This document shows, piece by piece, positions 17,734-25,738 of a DNA stretch of 64,000 nucleotides. This DNA is from Hyphomonas sp. (GTDB lineage Bacteria; Pseudomonadota; Alphaproteobacteria; Caulobacterales; Hyphomonadaceae): assembly GCF_017792385.1 (NCBI RefSeq), contig NZ_CP051230.1:1860001-1924000 (forward strand). Reading direction: 5' to 3'. Position numbers and translations under genes: made by a program. The first letter of the stretch is position 1. Each line of letters starts with the position of its first letter. Under the pieces are notes generated by a model. The model was given only the letters and a program-made list of their open reading frames with translations, was not told the DNA's origin and did not search any database.

Positions 17734-18381
17734 TCAGTTGGTGTTGCACACCCAGCCATCTGAAAAATTGGCCACGCCGATGACGCTGCGGTTCAATTCG
17801 GCGATGGAGTCGGTTGCCTCGGCATGACGCGAGAAATGTCTTGGTCCGTTGGTCGTCTCGATCAGGGTGACCACGTCATGCGACGACAGGAGCAGTTCGA
17901 AACTGCGCGAGCCATCGGCATTGGTGACCATTTTCTGCCGGTTGCCATAGGCCGGAACATCGGTGCCTCCGGCGGTCAGCAGGGACAGGGCGACCTTGCT
18001 GGCCACGGCTGTCGGCAACTGCGTCTGCAGACGGCACATCGGCACTTTCACATCGTCGCCAACCGGCACGGTACGTGCGTCCAGCATCATTGTGCCCGAG
18101 GCATCGACCACGTCATAGACATAGGCAGCGCCGCTCGGCGCAGCCGTATCCACGATCCGCATCAGCGGTGTCTTGGCGGTGACAAAGATCGTGTCGGCGC
18201 GGCGCACGAGCAGGTCGGCGCGGTCAATGTCGCACTGGAGTTCGGCCTGGTCGGCCTCGTCGCGCGACGTGTAGACGGCGCTCGACAGGTCGCTTGCGCA
18301 GCTGTCCGGCAGGTCTTCGAGCGCGTGTGCGCTCGCGGCCAGAAAAAGGGCGCCAAGTGCGGCAAGGCTGGTGCGTGTCAT
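17734..18381 (-). CDS. Exported protein of unknown function inside the ilv operon
   Basis: 215 residues; signal peptide about 1-20 (AASAHA). The mature part has four Cys (CASD, LQCD, MCRL, WVCN), which could form two disulfides, and a mixed alpha/beta composition; I recognise no family. Its ATG overlaps the stop of ilvN by 4 bp (ATGA), so it is translationally coupled to ilvN and lies between ilvN and ilvC. A role linked to branched-chain amino acids is only suggested by position. Confidence 0.8.
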   Translation of the reverse strand: MTRTSLAALGALFLAASAHALEDLPDSCASDLSSAVYTSRDEADQAELQCDIDRADLLVRRADTIFVTAKTPLMRIVDTAAPSGAAYVYDVVDASGTMMLDARTVPVGDDVKVPMCRLQTQLPTAVASKVALSLLTAGGTDVPAYGNRQKMVTNADGSRSFELLLSSHDVVTLIETTNGPRHFSRHAEATDSIAELNRSVIGVANFSDGWVCNTN

Positions 18382-18953
18382 CCCTTTTCCTTTCCCCTCT
18401 TGATCGACAGGACGCCCGTACGGCTGACCTCGACAAGGCCCAGAGGCCGCATCAGGTCGACAAATTGCGTAATCTTTTCGGACGCACCCGTCAGTTCGAA
18501 AATGAAGCTCTCATTGGTGGTGTCTATCACATTTGCCCGGAAAATCTGAGAGATCCGCAGTGCCTCGACCCGTGCCTCGCCTTTTCCCGCGACTTTCACC
18601 AGGGCGAGTTCGCGTTCGATGCCCCGCTTCGACTTCGTGATGTCGATCACCTTGTCGACCGGCACGATGCGCAGAAGCTGGGCTTCGATCTGTTCCAGGA
18701 TATGAGGCGTGCCCTGGGTCACGATCGTGATGCGCGACCGGTGTTCATTGGCATCGACCTCGGCCACGGTGAGGCTGTCGATATTGTAGCCCCGGCCCGA
18801 GAACAGGCCGACGACGCGGGCCAGCACGCCGGGCTCATTGTCGACCATGACGGCCAGTGTACGCCGCTCGACCGTTTCCTCGGCATGGGACATGTCATAG
18901 GCGGATGCGGGCTCGCTGCGGTCCTGCGCCTTTGTGAGGTCCTGTGGGCTCAT
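18378..18953 (-). CDS. ilvN: Acetolactate synthase small (regulatory) subunit
   Basis: 191 residues. An N-terminal ACT domain (about 25-95: TLAVMVDNEPGVLARVVGLFSGRGYNI is split across the core) and the C-terminal ACT-like domain (about 105-180: ALVKV through GLVEVSRTG) are those of the valine-binding subunit (IlvN/IlvH) that activates and feedback-regulates acetohydroxyacid synthase. It overlaps the gene upstream and the gene downstream by 4 bp each, so all three are translated as a chain. Confidence 0.95.
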   Translation of the reverse strand: MSPQDLTKAQDRSEPASAYDMSHAEETVERRTLAVMVDNEPGVLARVVGLFSGRGYNIDSLTVAEVDANEHRSRITIVTQGTPHILEQIEAQLLRIVPVDKVIDITKSKRGIERELALVKVAGKGEARVEALRISQIFRANVIDTTNESFIFELTGASEKITQFVDLMRPLGLVEVSRTGVLSIKRGKEKG

Positions 18954-19555
18954 GATGAAAACTCCTGCAGCACTTGTCCGCGGCGACGCGGATCAATGGC
19001 CTTGAACACTTCTGAAACAAAGGCCCGGCGGGCCGTGACCAGCTGGCTGATCCGTTCCGATTTTTCCTGTGTCTGCGCATCGCTCATGGCTGCCACGGGA
19101 AGCGGGGCGGGCCAGTCGGAGACGAGACGGTAACACGCATAGAGATGATCGAGGCAGGGCTGTCGATAGCCCTGATACCCGGCTTCGCGCTGCGCGCCAT
19201 GGCCATCGCCGCGATCGACATTCGGGAAGAACAGGCGGCCGCGATCCAGCATGGCGGAGATGCGCGTGCGGGCGCGCGAGCGGCGCGCCTCGAAGTCCTC
19301 GGCGGGAAAGCTGCGGCCGGCTTCGCGCAGGGTTTCCTGCGCGTCCGACAACTCATTCACCGTTTCGTGGAACCAGGCGATGACGTCGGAATCATGGGCC
19401 AGGCGCAGATTTTCGGCCTGCATGCGGGACTGGCGGGACACGATCCGCCAGTTCGCCAGGAAGGAGGCGACAGCGACCACCGCCGAGACGATGGCGATCC
19501 AGTCGGCCCGCCCGAGACGACGGAACATTTCCTCAAGATCGAGCGCGTTTTCCAT
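18950..19555 (-). CDS. Membrane-anchored protein of unknown function between ilvB and ilvN
   Basis: 201 residues. One transmembrane segment (about 20-38) is followed by an Arg/Gln-rich, mostly helical cytoplasmic-type region (about 40-120) and a C-terminal half with no family I know. It begins 54 bp after the ilvB stop and its stop overlaps the ilvN start by 4 bp. It separates the two acetolactate synthase subunits, which are usually adjacent. Function unknown. Confidence 0.78.
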   Translation of the reverse strand: MENALDLEEMFRRLGRADWIAIVSAVVAVASFLANWRIVSRQSRMQAENLRLAHDSDVIAWFHETVNELSDAQETLREAGRSFPAEDFEARRSRARTRISAMLDRGRLFFPNVDRGDGHGAQREAGYQGYRQPCLDHLYACYRLVSDWPAPLPVAAMSDAQTQEKSERISQLVTARRAFVSEVFKAIDPRRRGQVLQEFSS

Positions 19556-19609
19556 TCCGCGACACTTCCCCTTCGCCCCGGCCTGTCCTGTCAGGCCGGC
19601 CCGCTCACC

Positions 19610-21388
19610 CTAGACCAGCTTCTTGCCCGCGTCGTCGATTTCATCTCCCCGGATCTCGCCCAGGATCATTTCATTGTGCGCGGCACCTGACGGGATCATC
19701 GGCAGGCAGTTCTCGGCCTTCTCAACGCAGCAATCGAACAGGACGGGGCCCGGATGGTCAATCATCTCGCGGATCTTGTCGTCCAGTTCCACTGGATTGT
19801 CGCAGCGAATGCCATGGCCGCCCAAGGCCTCGGCAAGTTTCACGAAATCGGGCAGGCTGTCGGAATAGGAGTGGGAGTAGCGCTCGCCATGCAGCAATTC
19901 CTGCCACTGGCGCACCATGCCCATCCATTCATTGTTCAGGATGAACACTTTCACGGGCAGCTTGTGCTGCACGGCGGTCGACAATTCCTGCATCATCATC
20001 TGGATCGAGGCTTCGCCGGCAATGTCGATGACCAGCGCGCCAGGATGGGCTGCCTGAACGCCCACGGCGGCCGGCAGGCCATATCCCATCGTGCCGAGAC
20101 CGCCGGACGTCATCCACCGGTTCGGCTCGTCGAAATGATAGAATTGCGCGGCCCACATCTGGTGCTGGCCGACTTCGGTCGTGATGTAGGTGTCGCGATC
20201 GCGCGTCAGCTCGTAGAGGCGCTGAACCGCATATTGCGGCTTGATGACGGATTCGGAGTTCGTATAGGCGAAGCAATTGCGCGCGCGCCAGATGTCGATT
20301 TCCTGTTTCCAGGGTTTCAGGTCCGGCTTCTTGCCCTTGCGGCTCTTGAATTCCTTCAACAGGGCGCCCAGCGCTTCGGCGCAATCGGCGATGACCGGAA
20401 TGTCGACCCGCACGATCTTGTTGATGGAGGAGGGGTCGATGTCGATGTGCACCTTCTTGGAATTTGGGGAGAAGGCATCGATCCGGCCGGTGACGCGGTC
20501 GTCGAACCGGGCGCCGACACAGATCATCAGGTCGCAATCATGCATCGCATTATTGGCTTCGAAACTGCCATGCATGCCGACCATGCCCAGCCAGTCCGGA
20601 TGCCCGGCCGGGAAGGCGCCGAGCCCCATCAGGGTGGACGTGACCGGATAACCGGTCGCCTTCTGCAGCTCGCGCAGCAGGCGTGTGGCCTCCGGGCCGG
20701 AATTGATGACGCCGCCGCCGGTATAGAAGACCGGGCGCCGGGCATGCAGCATCAAGTCGACCGTGGCCGCGATGGCGTCCGGATGGGCCGCCGTGTTCGG
20801 GTGGTAGGTCGGCTTGTGCACCCCGTCCTTGCCGATATAGGCGCCGGTCGCGAACTGGATGTCCTTCGGAATGTCGATGACCACCGGGCCGGGGCGTCCG
20901 GACCGGGCGATGAGAAAGGCCTCGTGAATGGTGCGGGCCAGCTGGTTCACATCGGTGACGAGATAATTGTGCTTGGCGCAGGTGCGCGTGATGCCGGTCG
21001 TGTCGCATTCCTGGAAGGCATCGGTGCCGATCAGGTGCGTCGGGACCTGGCCGGTCAGGACCACCATCGGGATGGAATCCATCATCGCATCGGCGATCGG
21101 CGTGACCATGTTGGTGGCGCCCGGTCCGGATGTGACGAGGCAGACGCCCGGCTTGCCGGTCGAGCGGGCATAGCCTTCGGCAGCGTGGCCCGCGCCCTGT
21201 TCGTGGCGCACCAGGATGTGACGGATGCCGTCGGAATTGTAGAGCGCGTCATAGATCGGCAGGACCGCACCGCCGGGATAGCCGAACATGGTGTCCACAC
21301 CCTGTTCCTTCAGTGCCTTGATGACGATTTCTGCGCCGGTCATGGTCTTTGCATCCGCGGCAGGCTTGGTCTTTGTCTCGGTGGTCAT
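19610..21388 (-). CDS. ilvB: Acetolactate synthase large (catalytic) subunit
   Basis: 592 residues of the ThDP enzyme family. The N-terminal PYR domain has the catalytic Glu region (VRHEQGAGHAAEGYAR), the middle domain binds FAD, and the C-terminal domain carries the ThDP/Mg motif from GEAS to NNEW. It joins two pyruvates, or pyruvate and 2-oxobutyrate, in the first common step of branched-chain amino acid synthesis. It heads the leftward ilv operon and is preceded by a leader peptide and attenuator (21.43-21.53 kb). Confidence 0.96.
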   Translation of the reverse strand: MTTETKTKPAADAKTMTGAEIVIKALKEQGVDTMFGYPGGAVLPIYDALYNSDGIRHILVRHEQGAGHAAEGYARSTGKPGVCLVTSGPGATNMVTPIADAMMDSIPMVVLTGQVPTHLIGTDAFQECDTTGITRTCAKHNYLVTDVNQLARTIHEAFLIARSGRPGPVVIDIPKDIQFATGAYIGKDGVHKPTYHPNTAAHPDAIAATVDLMLHARRPVFYTGGGVINSGPEATRLLRELQKATGYPVTSTLMGLGAFPAGHPDWLGMVGMHGSFEANNAMHDCDLMICVGARFDDRVTGRIDAFSPNSKKVHIDIDPSSINKIVRVDIPVIADCAEALGALLKEFKSRKGKKPDLKPWKQEIDIWRARNCFAYTNSESVIKPQYAVQRLYELTRDRDTYITTEVGQHQMWAAQFYHFDEPNRWMTSGGLGTMGYGLPAAVGVQAAHPGALVIDIAGEASIQMMMQELSTAVQHKLPVKVFILNNEWMGMVRQWQELLHGERYSHSYSDSLPDFVKLAEALGGHGIRCDNPVELDDKIREMIDHPGPVLFDCCVEKAENCLPMIPSGAAHNEMILGEIRGDEIDDAGKKLV

Positions 21389-21426
21389 GGAAGGGTCTCT
21401 GATCGGGCTGGGTCTGGACTGGAGCG

Positions 21427-21457
21427 AAAAAGAAAAAGGGCCCCAACGGAGCCCCTT
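21427..21457 (-). terminator. ilv attenuator terminator
   Basis: On the minus strand a stem AAGGG(G)CTCC / GGGG CCCTT with a 3-nt loop and one bulge runs into TTTTTCTTTTT. It lies 38 bp after the leader-peptide stop and about 40 bp before ilvB, the position of the 3:4 terminator in ribosome-mediated attenuators. Confidence 0.82.
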
Positions 21458-21466
21458 GATGTGCGC

Positions 21467-21504
21467 GCATCCGCAACCGGCTTAGACAAGCCAGCTACGG
21501 ATGC
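21467..21504 (-). promoter_or_regulatory. 17-bp hairpin overlapping the end of the ilv leader peptide
   Basis: Arms at 21504-21488 and 21483-21467 pair over 17 bp (three G-U pairs) around a GTCT loop. The 5' arm starts within the last codons of the leader peptide, so a ribosome finishing the peptide would open it. This is the expected pause (1:2) hairpin; I could not define the alternative 2:3 antiterminator with confidence. Confidence 0.7.
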
Positions 21505-21533
21505 TTAATAACGAGTACTACGTATTTGCGCAC
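21495..21533 (-). CDS. ilv operon leader peptide (12 residues, Val-Val-Leu-Val-Ile run)
   Basis: GTG start, 12 codons encoding MRKYVVLVIKHP, then TAG. A strong Shine-Dalgarno (GGAGG, 21547-21543) stands 9 bases before the GTG. Five consecutive codons for valine, leucine and isoleucine, the end products of the operon, are followed by a long hairpin and a terminator. This is a classical ribosome-mediated attenuator: starvation for charged Val/Leu/Ile tRNA would stall the ribosome and prevent termination before ilvB. Confidence 0.88.
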   Translation of the reverse strand: MRKYVVLVIKHP

Positions 21534-21557
21534 GGTGCGTTTCCTCCAACGTCGCGA

Positions 21558-22508
21558 TCAGGAATAATCTGCCTCAACCACCGTGTCAATCTCCCTGTAC
21601 AAGGCAAGAATAACCCTCAAGCGGTCCTCCGGATCAGGTGAAGGAATGCGCGGCCAGAACGGAAACTGGCGACCAATCCACGTGAATTGCCGCTTTGCGT
21701 AGCGTCTTGTGTCGCGTTTCGCGTTTTCTGCGGCAAATTCTGCCGTGATCTCTCCGCGTGCGAAGGCCGCCAGCCAGGGCATGCCATGTGCTTTCATCGC
21801 AGGAAGTTCGGGATCGAGATTGCGGCTGATCAGCTGGCGGGCCTCTTCCATGGCCCCCTGCATGAGCATGCCCTCGAATCGGCGGTCGATCTTCTGATAG
21901 AGTTTTGCACGCGGCGGGGTGAGGGCGAATCCGATCCATTCGCCGGGCTTCAGGACAGGGGGTTGCCGGTCCTTCTGGAAATCGGTGATCGGCTTGCCGG
22001 TGGCGAGATAGACCTCATAGGCGCGGGCGAGACGCTGGCGGTCGCCGGTGCCGAGCCGGTCGGCGGTGTCCGGATCGACCGGGGCCAGCCGGGCGCGCAG
22101 GCCCTCGGCCCCTTCGGCATCGGCAATGGCGCGGACATCGGCGCGGATGTCATCCGGCACGGGGGGAATGTTGGACAGGCCCTCTGTCATCGCCAGCAGG
22201 TAGAGGCCGGTGCCGCCCACAACGATGGCGCGCTTGCCCTTCAGTTCCAGTGCGCGGATCGTGGCGCGGACATCTTCCAGCCAGTCGCCGGTGGAATAGC
22301 GCCGGGCCGCATCAACATGACCGAACAGGTGATGGGGGACGCCGTCCATTTCCGCGGCGCTGGGGCGGGCCGAAATCACGCGCAGGTCACGATAGACCTG
22401 CATGGAGTCGGCATTGATCACTTCCCCGCCCAGACGGCGCGCCACTTCTATGGCCAGGGCGGTCTTTCCGCTGGCCGTGGGTCCGTGAATGAGAATAGCA
22501 GGTGTCAT
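21558..22508 (-). CDS. miaA: tRNA dimethylallyltransferase
   Basis: 316 residues. The P-loop GPTASGKTAL at residue ~8, the DSMQVYRDL block, GGTGLYLLAMTEG and the C-terminal RDTRRYAKRQFTW are characteristic of MiaA, which adds the dimethylallyl group to A37 of tRNAs reading UNN codons. Cytosolic. It ends just before the ilv leader; its last codons hold the ilv promoter. It is divergent from serB with 53 bp between starts. Confidence 0.96.
   Translation of the reverse strand: MTPAILIHGPTASGKTALAIEVARRLGGEVINADSMQVYRDLRVISARPSAAEMDGVPHHLFGHVDAARRYSTGDWLEDVRATIRALELKGKRAIVVGGTGLYLLAMTEGLSNIPPVPDDIRADVRAIADAEGAEGLRARLAPVDPDTADRLGTGDRQRLARAYEVYLATGKPITDFQKDRQPPVLKPGEWIGFALTPPRAKLYQKIDRRFEGMLMQGAMEEARQLISRNLDPELPAMKAHGMPWLAAFARGEITAEFAAENAKRDTRRYAKRQFTWIGRQFPFWPRIPSPDPEDRLRVILALYREIDTVVEADYS
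21561..21589 (-). promoter_or_regulatory. Probable promoter of the ilv operon
   Basis: Minus strand TTGACA (21589-21584), 17 bases, TATTCC (21566-21561). The predicted start of transcription, about 21554, lies just before the leader-peptide RBS. The promoter overlaps the last codons of miaA. Confidence 0.55.
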
Positions 22509-22561
22509 GCTTATAGAGGTAAGGGCTTGTCAGCGGCGAGGAAACCCGTGATGAGGCGGGA

Positions 22562-23482
22562 ATGGTTGAGAAAGCAGAAACCCCGATGATCCTCGTGGCC
22601 GCCGCAAACGCGCCGGAAAACAATATTGCCTCGCGTCTGGGCATGCTGCTGGGCGATCTGGGCCTGGCAGAAAGCCTGCCGCCGATACGGCGTCTCGGAC
22701 GGGCGGGGGAGGTGGGCGCCGTCGAGGTTGCGCTGCCGGAAACGGGCGTGCCGCTGGCCGGACAGATCCTGTCGGCTCTGGATGCAGAGGAGATGGACGC
22801 GGCCCTTCTGCCGGTGGCAAACCGGCGCAAGCGGCTGCTGATCTCCGACATGGATTCCACGATCATCGGACAGGAATGCCTGGATGAACTGGCCGATTTT
22901 GCCGGGCTGAAGGCGGAAGTGTCCGCGATCACGGAACGCGCCATGCGGGGCGAACTGGATTTCGAGGGCGCGTTGACGACGCGCGTCGCCATGCTGAAAG
23001 GCCTGGCGCTGACTGCGCTGCAGCAGGCCTATGACGCCCGCATCTCCCTGAACACCGGCGCCCGGACACTTGTGGAGACGATGAAGGCGCAGGGCGCGAC
23101 GACCGTGCTGGTCTCGGGTGGCTTCACCTTCTTCACCGGGCGGGTTGCCGAGGAGGCTGGTTTCGTCGCGCATCGCGGCAACACGCTGATCGATGATGGC
23201 GCTGCGCTGACTGGAGAGGTCGGGATGCCGATCCTCGGGCGTGAGGCGAAATTGTCGGCACTGGACGAGTTCTCGGCCGCTGCAGGACTGGGCCGCAACG
23301 ACGCGCTGGCGCTGGGCGATGGGGCCAATGATCTTGCCATGATCCAGGCGGCCGGTCTCGGCATTGCCTACAAGGCCAAGCCGATTGTCGCCGCAGAAGC
23401 GCATGCCGCGATCAACCATACCGACCTGCATGCCGCCCTGTTCTTCCAGGGTTACTGCGCGGACGATTTCGTCACGGGCTGA
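22562..23482 (+). CDS. serB: Phosphoserine phosphatase
   Basis: 306 residues. The HAD-family nucleophile motif is SDMDSTII (DxDxT, about residues 97-101), motif II is the Ser in VLVSGGFTFFT, and motif III/IV is LGDGANDLAMI. The N-terminal ~90 residues are a degenerate ACT-like regulatory region, as in other SerB proteins. It dephosphorylates O-phosphoserine in the last step of serine synthesis. RBS GAGGCGGG before ATG. Confidence 0.94.
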   Translation: MVEKAETPMILVAAANAPENNIASRLGMLLGDLGLAESLPPIRRLGRAGEVGAVEVALPETGVPLAGQILSALDAEEMDAALLPVANRRKRLLISDMDSTIIGQECLDELADFAGLKAEVSAITERAMRGELDFEGALTTRVAMLKGLALTALQQAYDARISLNTGARTLVETMKAQGATTVLVSGGFTFFTGRVAEEAGFVAHRGNTLIDDGAALTGEVGMPILGREAKLSALDEFSAAAGLGRNDALALGDGANDLAMIQAAGLGIAYKAKPIVAAEAHAAINHTDLHAALFFQGYCADDFVTG

Positions 23483-23528
23483 TCGGGCGCATGACAGGAG
23501 TGGCCCGAAGGGCTCGCGAACAATTAGT

Positions 23529-23542
23529 AATGTAATTACATT
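23529..23542. promoter_or_regulatory. 14-bp perfect palindrome upstream of the orphan exbD
   Basis: AATGTAATTACATT is fully self-complementary and lies 43 bp before the exbD-like ATG in a locally AT-rich patch, a usual place for a dimeric repressor. The regulator is unknown. Confidence 0.45.
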
Positions 23543-23584
23543 TGTGTTAGGCTTGCCCCCAGACAACACCGGAGGGAGGCCAAT

Positions 23585-23989
23585 ATGAGATCCATTCGTC
23601 GCCATCAGCATGGTGCAGCAGAGGTCGCGATGACGCCGATGCTGGACATCGTCTTCATCCTGCTGATCTTCTTTATTGTCACCACGACATTTGCCGCCGA
23701 GGAGACGATCGGTATCGAGGCGCCTGCGCCGACCGACGGGGGAAACCCGTCCAGCGCGATGCTGATCCAGGTCACGGAAGAGGGGCTGATTTCGATCAAT
23801 GGCCGCTATGCGGATATCGGGGCGGTTGGCGCCAATATCGAACGCGTAAAGGCAGAAATGCCGGACGCCATGATTGTTCTGGAGGTCCGGCCGAAGACGC
23901 GTGTCGGAATCATCGCCCTGATCCGGGACGCGGCCTATGATGCCGGCTTTGTCGAAGGGGTGAGCCTGAAACTGGTGGACGCAGACTGA
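23585..23989 (+). CDS. ExbD/TolR-family biopolymer transport protein (orphan)
   Basis: 134 residues. Short cytoplasmic N-terminus (HQHGAAEVAMTPMLD), one membrane helix with the proton-path Asp (MLDIVFILLIFFIVTTTF), and a periplasmic C-terminal domain: the standard ExbD/TolR layout. ExbD works with ExbB and TonB to energise outer-membrane receptors. No exbB or tonB lies next to it, so partners must be elsewhere. Strong RBS (GGAGGGAGG). A palindrome lies about 45 bp upstream. Its stop abuts that of the convergent protease gene. Confidence 0.87.
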   Translation: MRSIRRHQHGAAEVAMTPMLDIVFILLIFFIVTTTFAAEETIGIEAPAPTDGGNPSSAMLIQVTEEGLISINGRYADIGAVGANIERVKAEMPDAMIVLEVRPKTRVGIIALIRDAAYDAGFVEGVSLKLVDAD

Positions 23990-25447
23990 TCAGGAATTGG
24001 TCAGGTCGACCGAAATGAACTGATCGAACCAGCCGGCTTCGCCACGCCGCTTCACGCGCAGCAATAGGGGCTGACGCGGCGTGGTCATCGCGGTCTCCAC
24101 ATTGCTGATCGTGTCCGTGACCGTCGAGACGCGTTCGAAGTTCACCTCGATGATCACGTCACCCCGCTGGAGCTTTCCGAAGGTGCGGCCACGGGCCGAC
24201 ACGGTGGTGACGACCACGCCATCGACATCCTTCGGGATGCCGTAGCGGCGGCGGACATCATCATCGAGACTGGTCAGTTCCGCGCCCAGATCGTTGGAAC
24301 TCGCCGGAGCATCCAGCGCCGCATTGGCGGCCGGCGTGTCATCCTCGTCTTCCAGTTCGCCAAGCGTGACATTGACGGTGCGGGCCTTGCCGTCGCGCAC
24401 CAGGGAGATAGGCACGGTGCGGCCAATCGGCGTGTCGTTGATCATGCGGGTCAGCTCACGCACGCTGGTGACGGTCTCGCCATCAAAGCGCAGCACGAGG
24501 TCCCCCACCTCCATGTCGGATTTTGCGGCCGGGCCGTCATCGGAGATGCGGGTGATGATGACGCCGCCCTTGCCGGTGGCCTTGTAGGCGCGGACCAGCG
24601 CCTCGTCCGCATCCTGTACATTGACGCCCAGCCAGGCGCGGCGCACCCGGCCTTCCTTGATGAGCTGGTCCGAAATTCGCTTGACCAGATTTGCGGGTAC
24701 CGAAAAGCCGATGCCGACCGAGCCGCCGGTGGGCGAGATGATGGCCGTGTTCACGCCAACGACCTCGCCGCCGAGATTGAACAGCGGGCCGCCGGAATTG
24801 CCGCGATTGATGGCGGCGTCAGTCTGGATGAAATCGTCCGACCGGCCTGCATTCAGGTCGCGGTTGCGCGCGGAAATGATGCCGGCAGAGACAGAGCCGC
24901 CAAACCCGAACGGGTTGCCAATGGCGATCACCCAGTCGCCGACTTCCGCCCGGTCGCTGTCGGCCAGGTCCACATAGGGCAGGGGCGTGTCGGAGCGGAC
25001 TTTCAGGACAGCCAGATCCGTGTCGCGGTCGCGGCCGATCAGGTCGGCCTTCAGCACGCGGCCATTCGAGAAATTGATGTCGATCTCGTCGGCATTCTCG
25101 ATCACGTGATTGTTGGTGATGATGTATCCGTCTGCCGAAATCACGAACCCGGACCCGAGCGAACCTTCACGGCGGAAGCCATCCTCGTCCCGGCCGAAAA
25201 ACTCGTTGAACCGTTCCATGGGCGAGCCCTCCGGAAAGGTGGGCATGCCGTCCGGGGCGATGGTCTGCGAGGTCGAGATGTTGACGACGGCAGGCATCAG
25301 GCGCTTCGACAATTCCCGGAAGCTTTGCGGCTGGACCTTCTGGTCGATGCCATCCACACGCTGCGACAGGCTCTCCTGAGCGTGGGCGGGCAGTCCGGCG
25401 GAGGCCGAACCGATGAGGAGCAAGGCAGCAAGGGCCGAAATGCGCAT
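23990..25447 (-). CDS. Periplasmic serine protease, DegP/HtrA family
   Basis: 485 residues from the ATG at 25447 (RBS AAAGGAGG); a frame extension of 12 codons is possible. Signal peptide about 1-24. Trypsin-like protease domain with triad H114 (NNHVI), D144 (DTDLAVL) and S218 (RGNSGGPL), then two PDZ domains (about 285-375 and 395-480). Do-family proteases degrade or refold misfolded envelope proteins. The last gene of a leftward block with hflK, hflC and a DUF2065 gene, as found in many proteobacteria where this protease follows hflKC. Confidence 0.92.
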   Translation of the reverse strand: MRISALAALLLIGSASAGLPAHAQESLSQRVDGIDQKVQPQSFRELSKRLMPAVVNISTSQTIAPDGMPTFPEGSPMERFNEFFGRDEDGFRREGSLGSGFVISADGYIITNNHVIENADEIDINFSNGRVLKADLIGRDRDTDLAVLKVRSDTPLPYVDLADSDRAEVGDWVIAIGNPFGFGGSVSAGIISARNRDLNAGRSDDFIQTDAAINRGNSGGPLFNLGGEVVGVNTAIISPTGGSVGIGFSVPANLVKRISDQLIKEGRVRRAWLGVNVQDADEALVRAYKATGKGGVIITRISDDGPAAKSDMEVGDLVLRFDGETVTSVRELTRMINDTPIGRTVPISLVRDGKARTVNVTLGELEDEDDTPAANAALDAPASSNDLGAELTSLDDDVRRRYGIPKDVDGVVVTTVSARGRTFGKLQRGDVIIEVNFERVSTVTDTISNVETAMTTPRQPLLLRVKRRGEAGWFDQFISVDLTNS

Positions 25448-25528
25448 GGGCCGCTGAGCCTCCTTTCGAAGCACAATGTACACTATTCAGGGTAAACTAT
25501 GGCGCTTTGCGGGCGTCTTGCAACCGGT

Positions 25529-25726
25529 TCAGAGAAACCGAACTGCAATGACGATGAAGATTGCGCCGATTGCCGCCGACCCAATGCCGGCAAGGGCAAT
25601 TTCGCGCGGCGGCATACGCGACAGATACTCCGCCAGACGCTGCATGAAATCGGGGGCGGCCGCATAGACCACCCCCTCAATCAAGAGCCACATGCCGATC
25701 CCGATGAGGATCAGTTGAAGTGACAT
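25529..25726 (-). CDS. DUF2065 small membrane protein
   Basis: 65 residues with two hydrophobic helices (about 4-23 and 43-63) and the conserved MWLLIEGVVYA-PDFMQRL block of the DUF2065/YjeT family. Members commonly follow hflC. Function is not established. Starts 12 bp after the hflC stop. Confidence 0.85.
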   Translation of the reverse strand: MSLQLILIGIGMWLLIEGVVYAAAPDFMQRLAEYLSRMPPREIALAGIGSAAIGAIFIVIAVRFL

Positions 25727-25738
25727 GCCAGGCGCGCC

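Noticed and set aside
19754..21508. A 584-codon plus-strand frame opposite ilvB
   Set aside because: Antisense shadow of a conserved gene; His/Arg/Asp/Gly-rich translation without any domain. Similar shadows opposite ilvC (16703-17710), hflK (26611-28053) and recF/dnaN (35906-37498) are rejected for the same reason.
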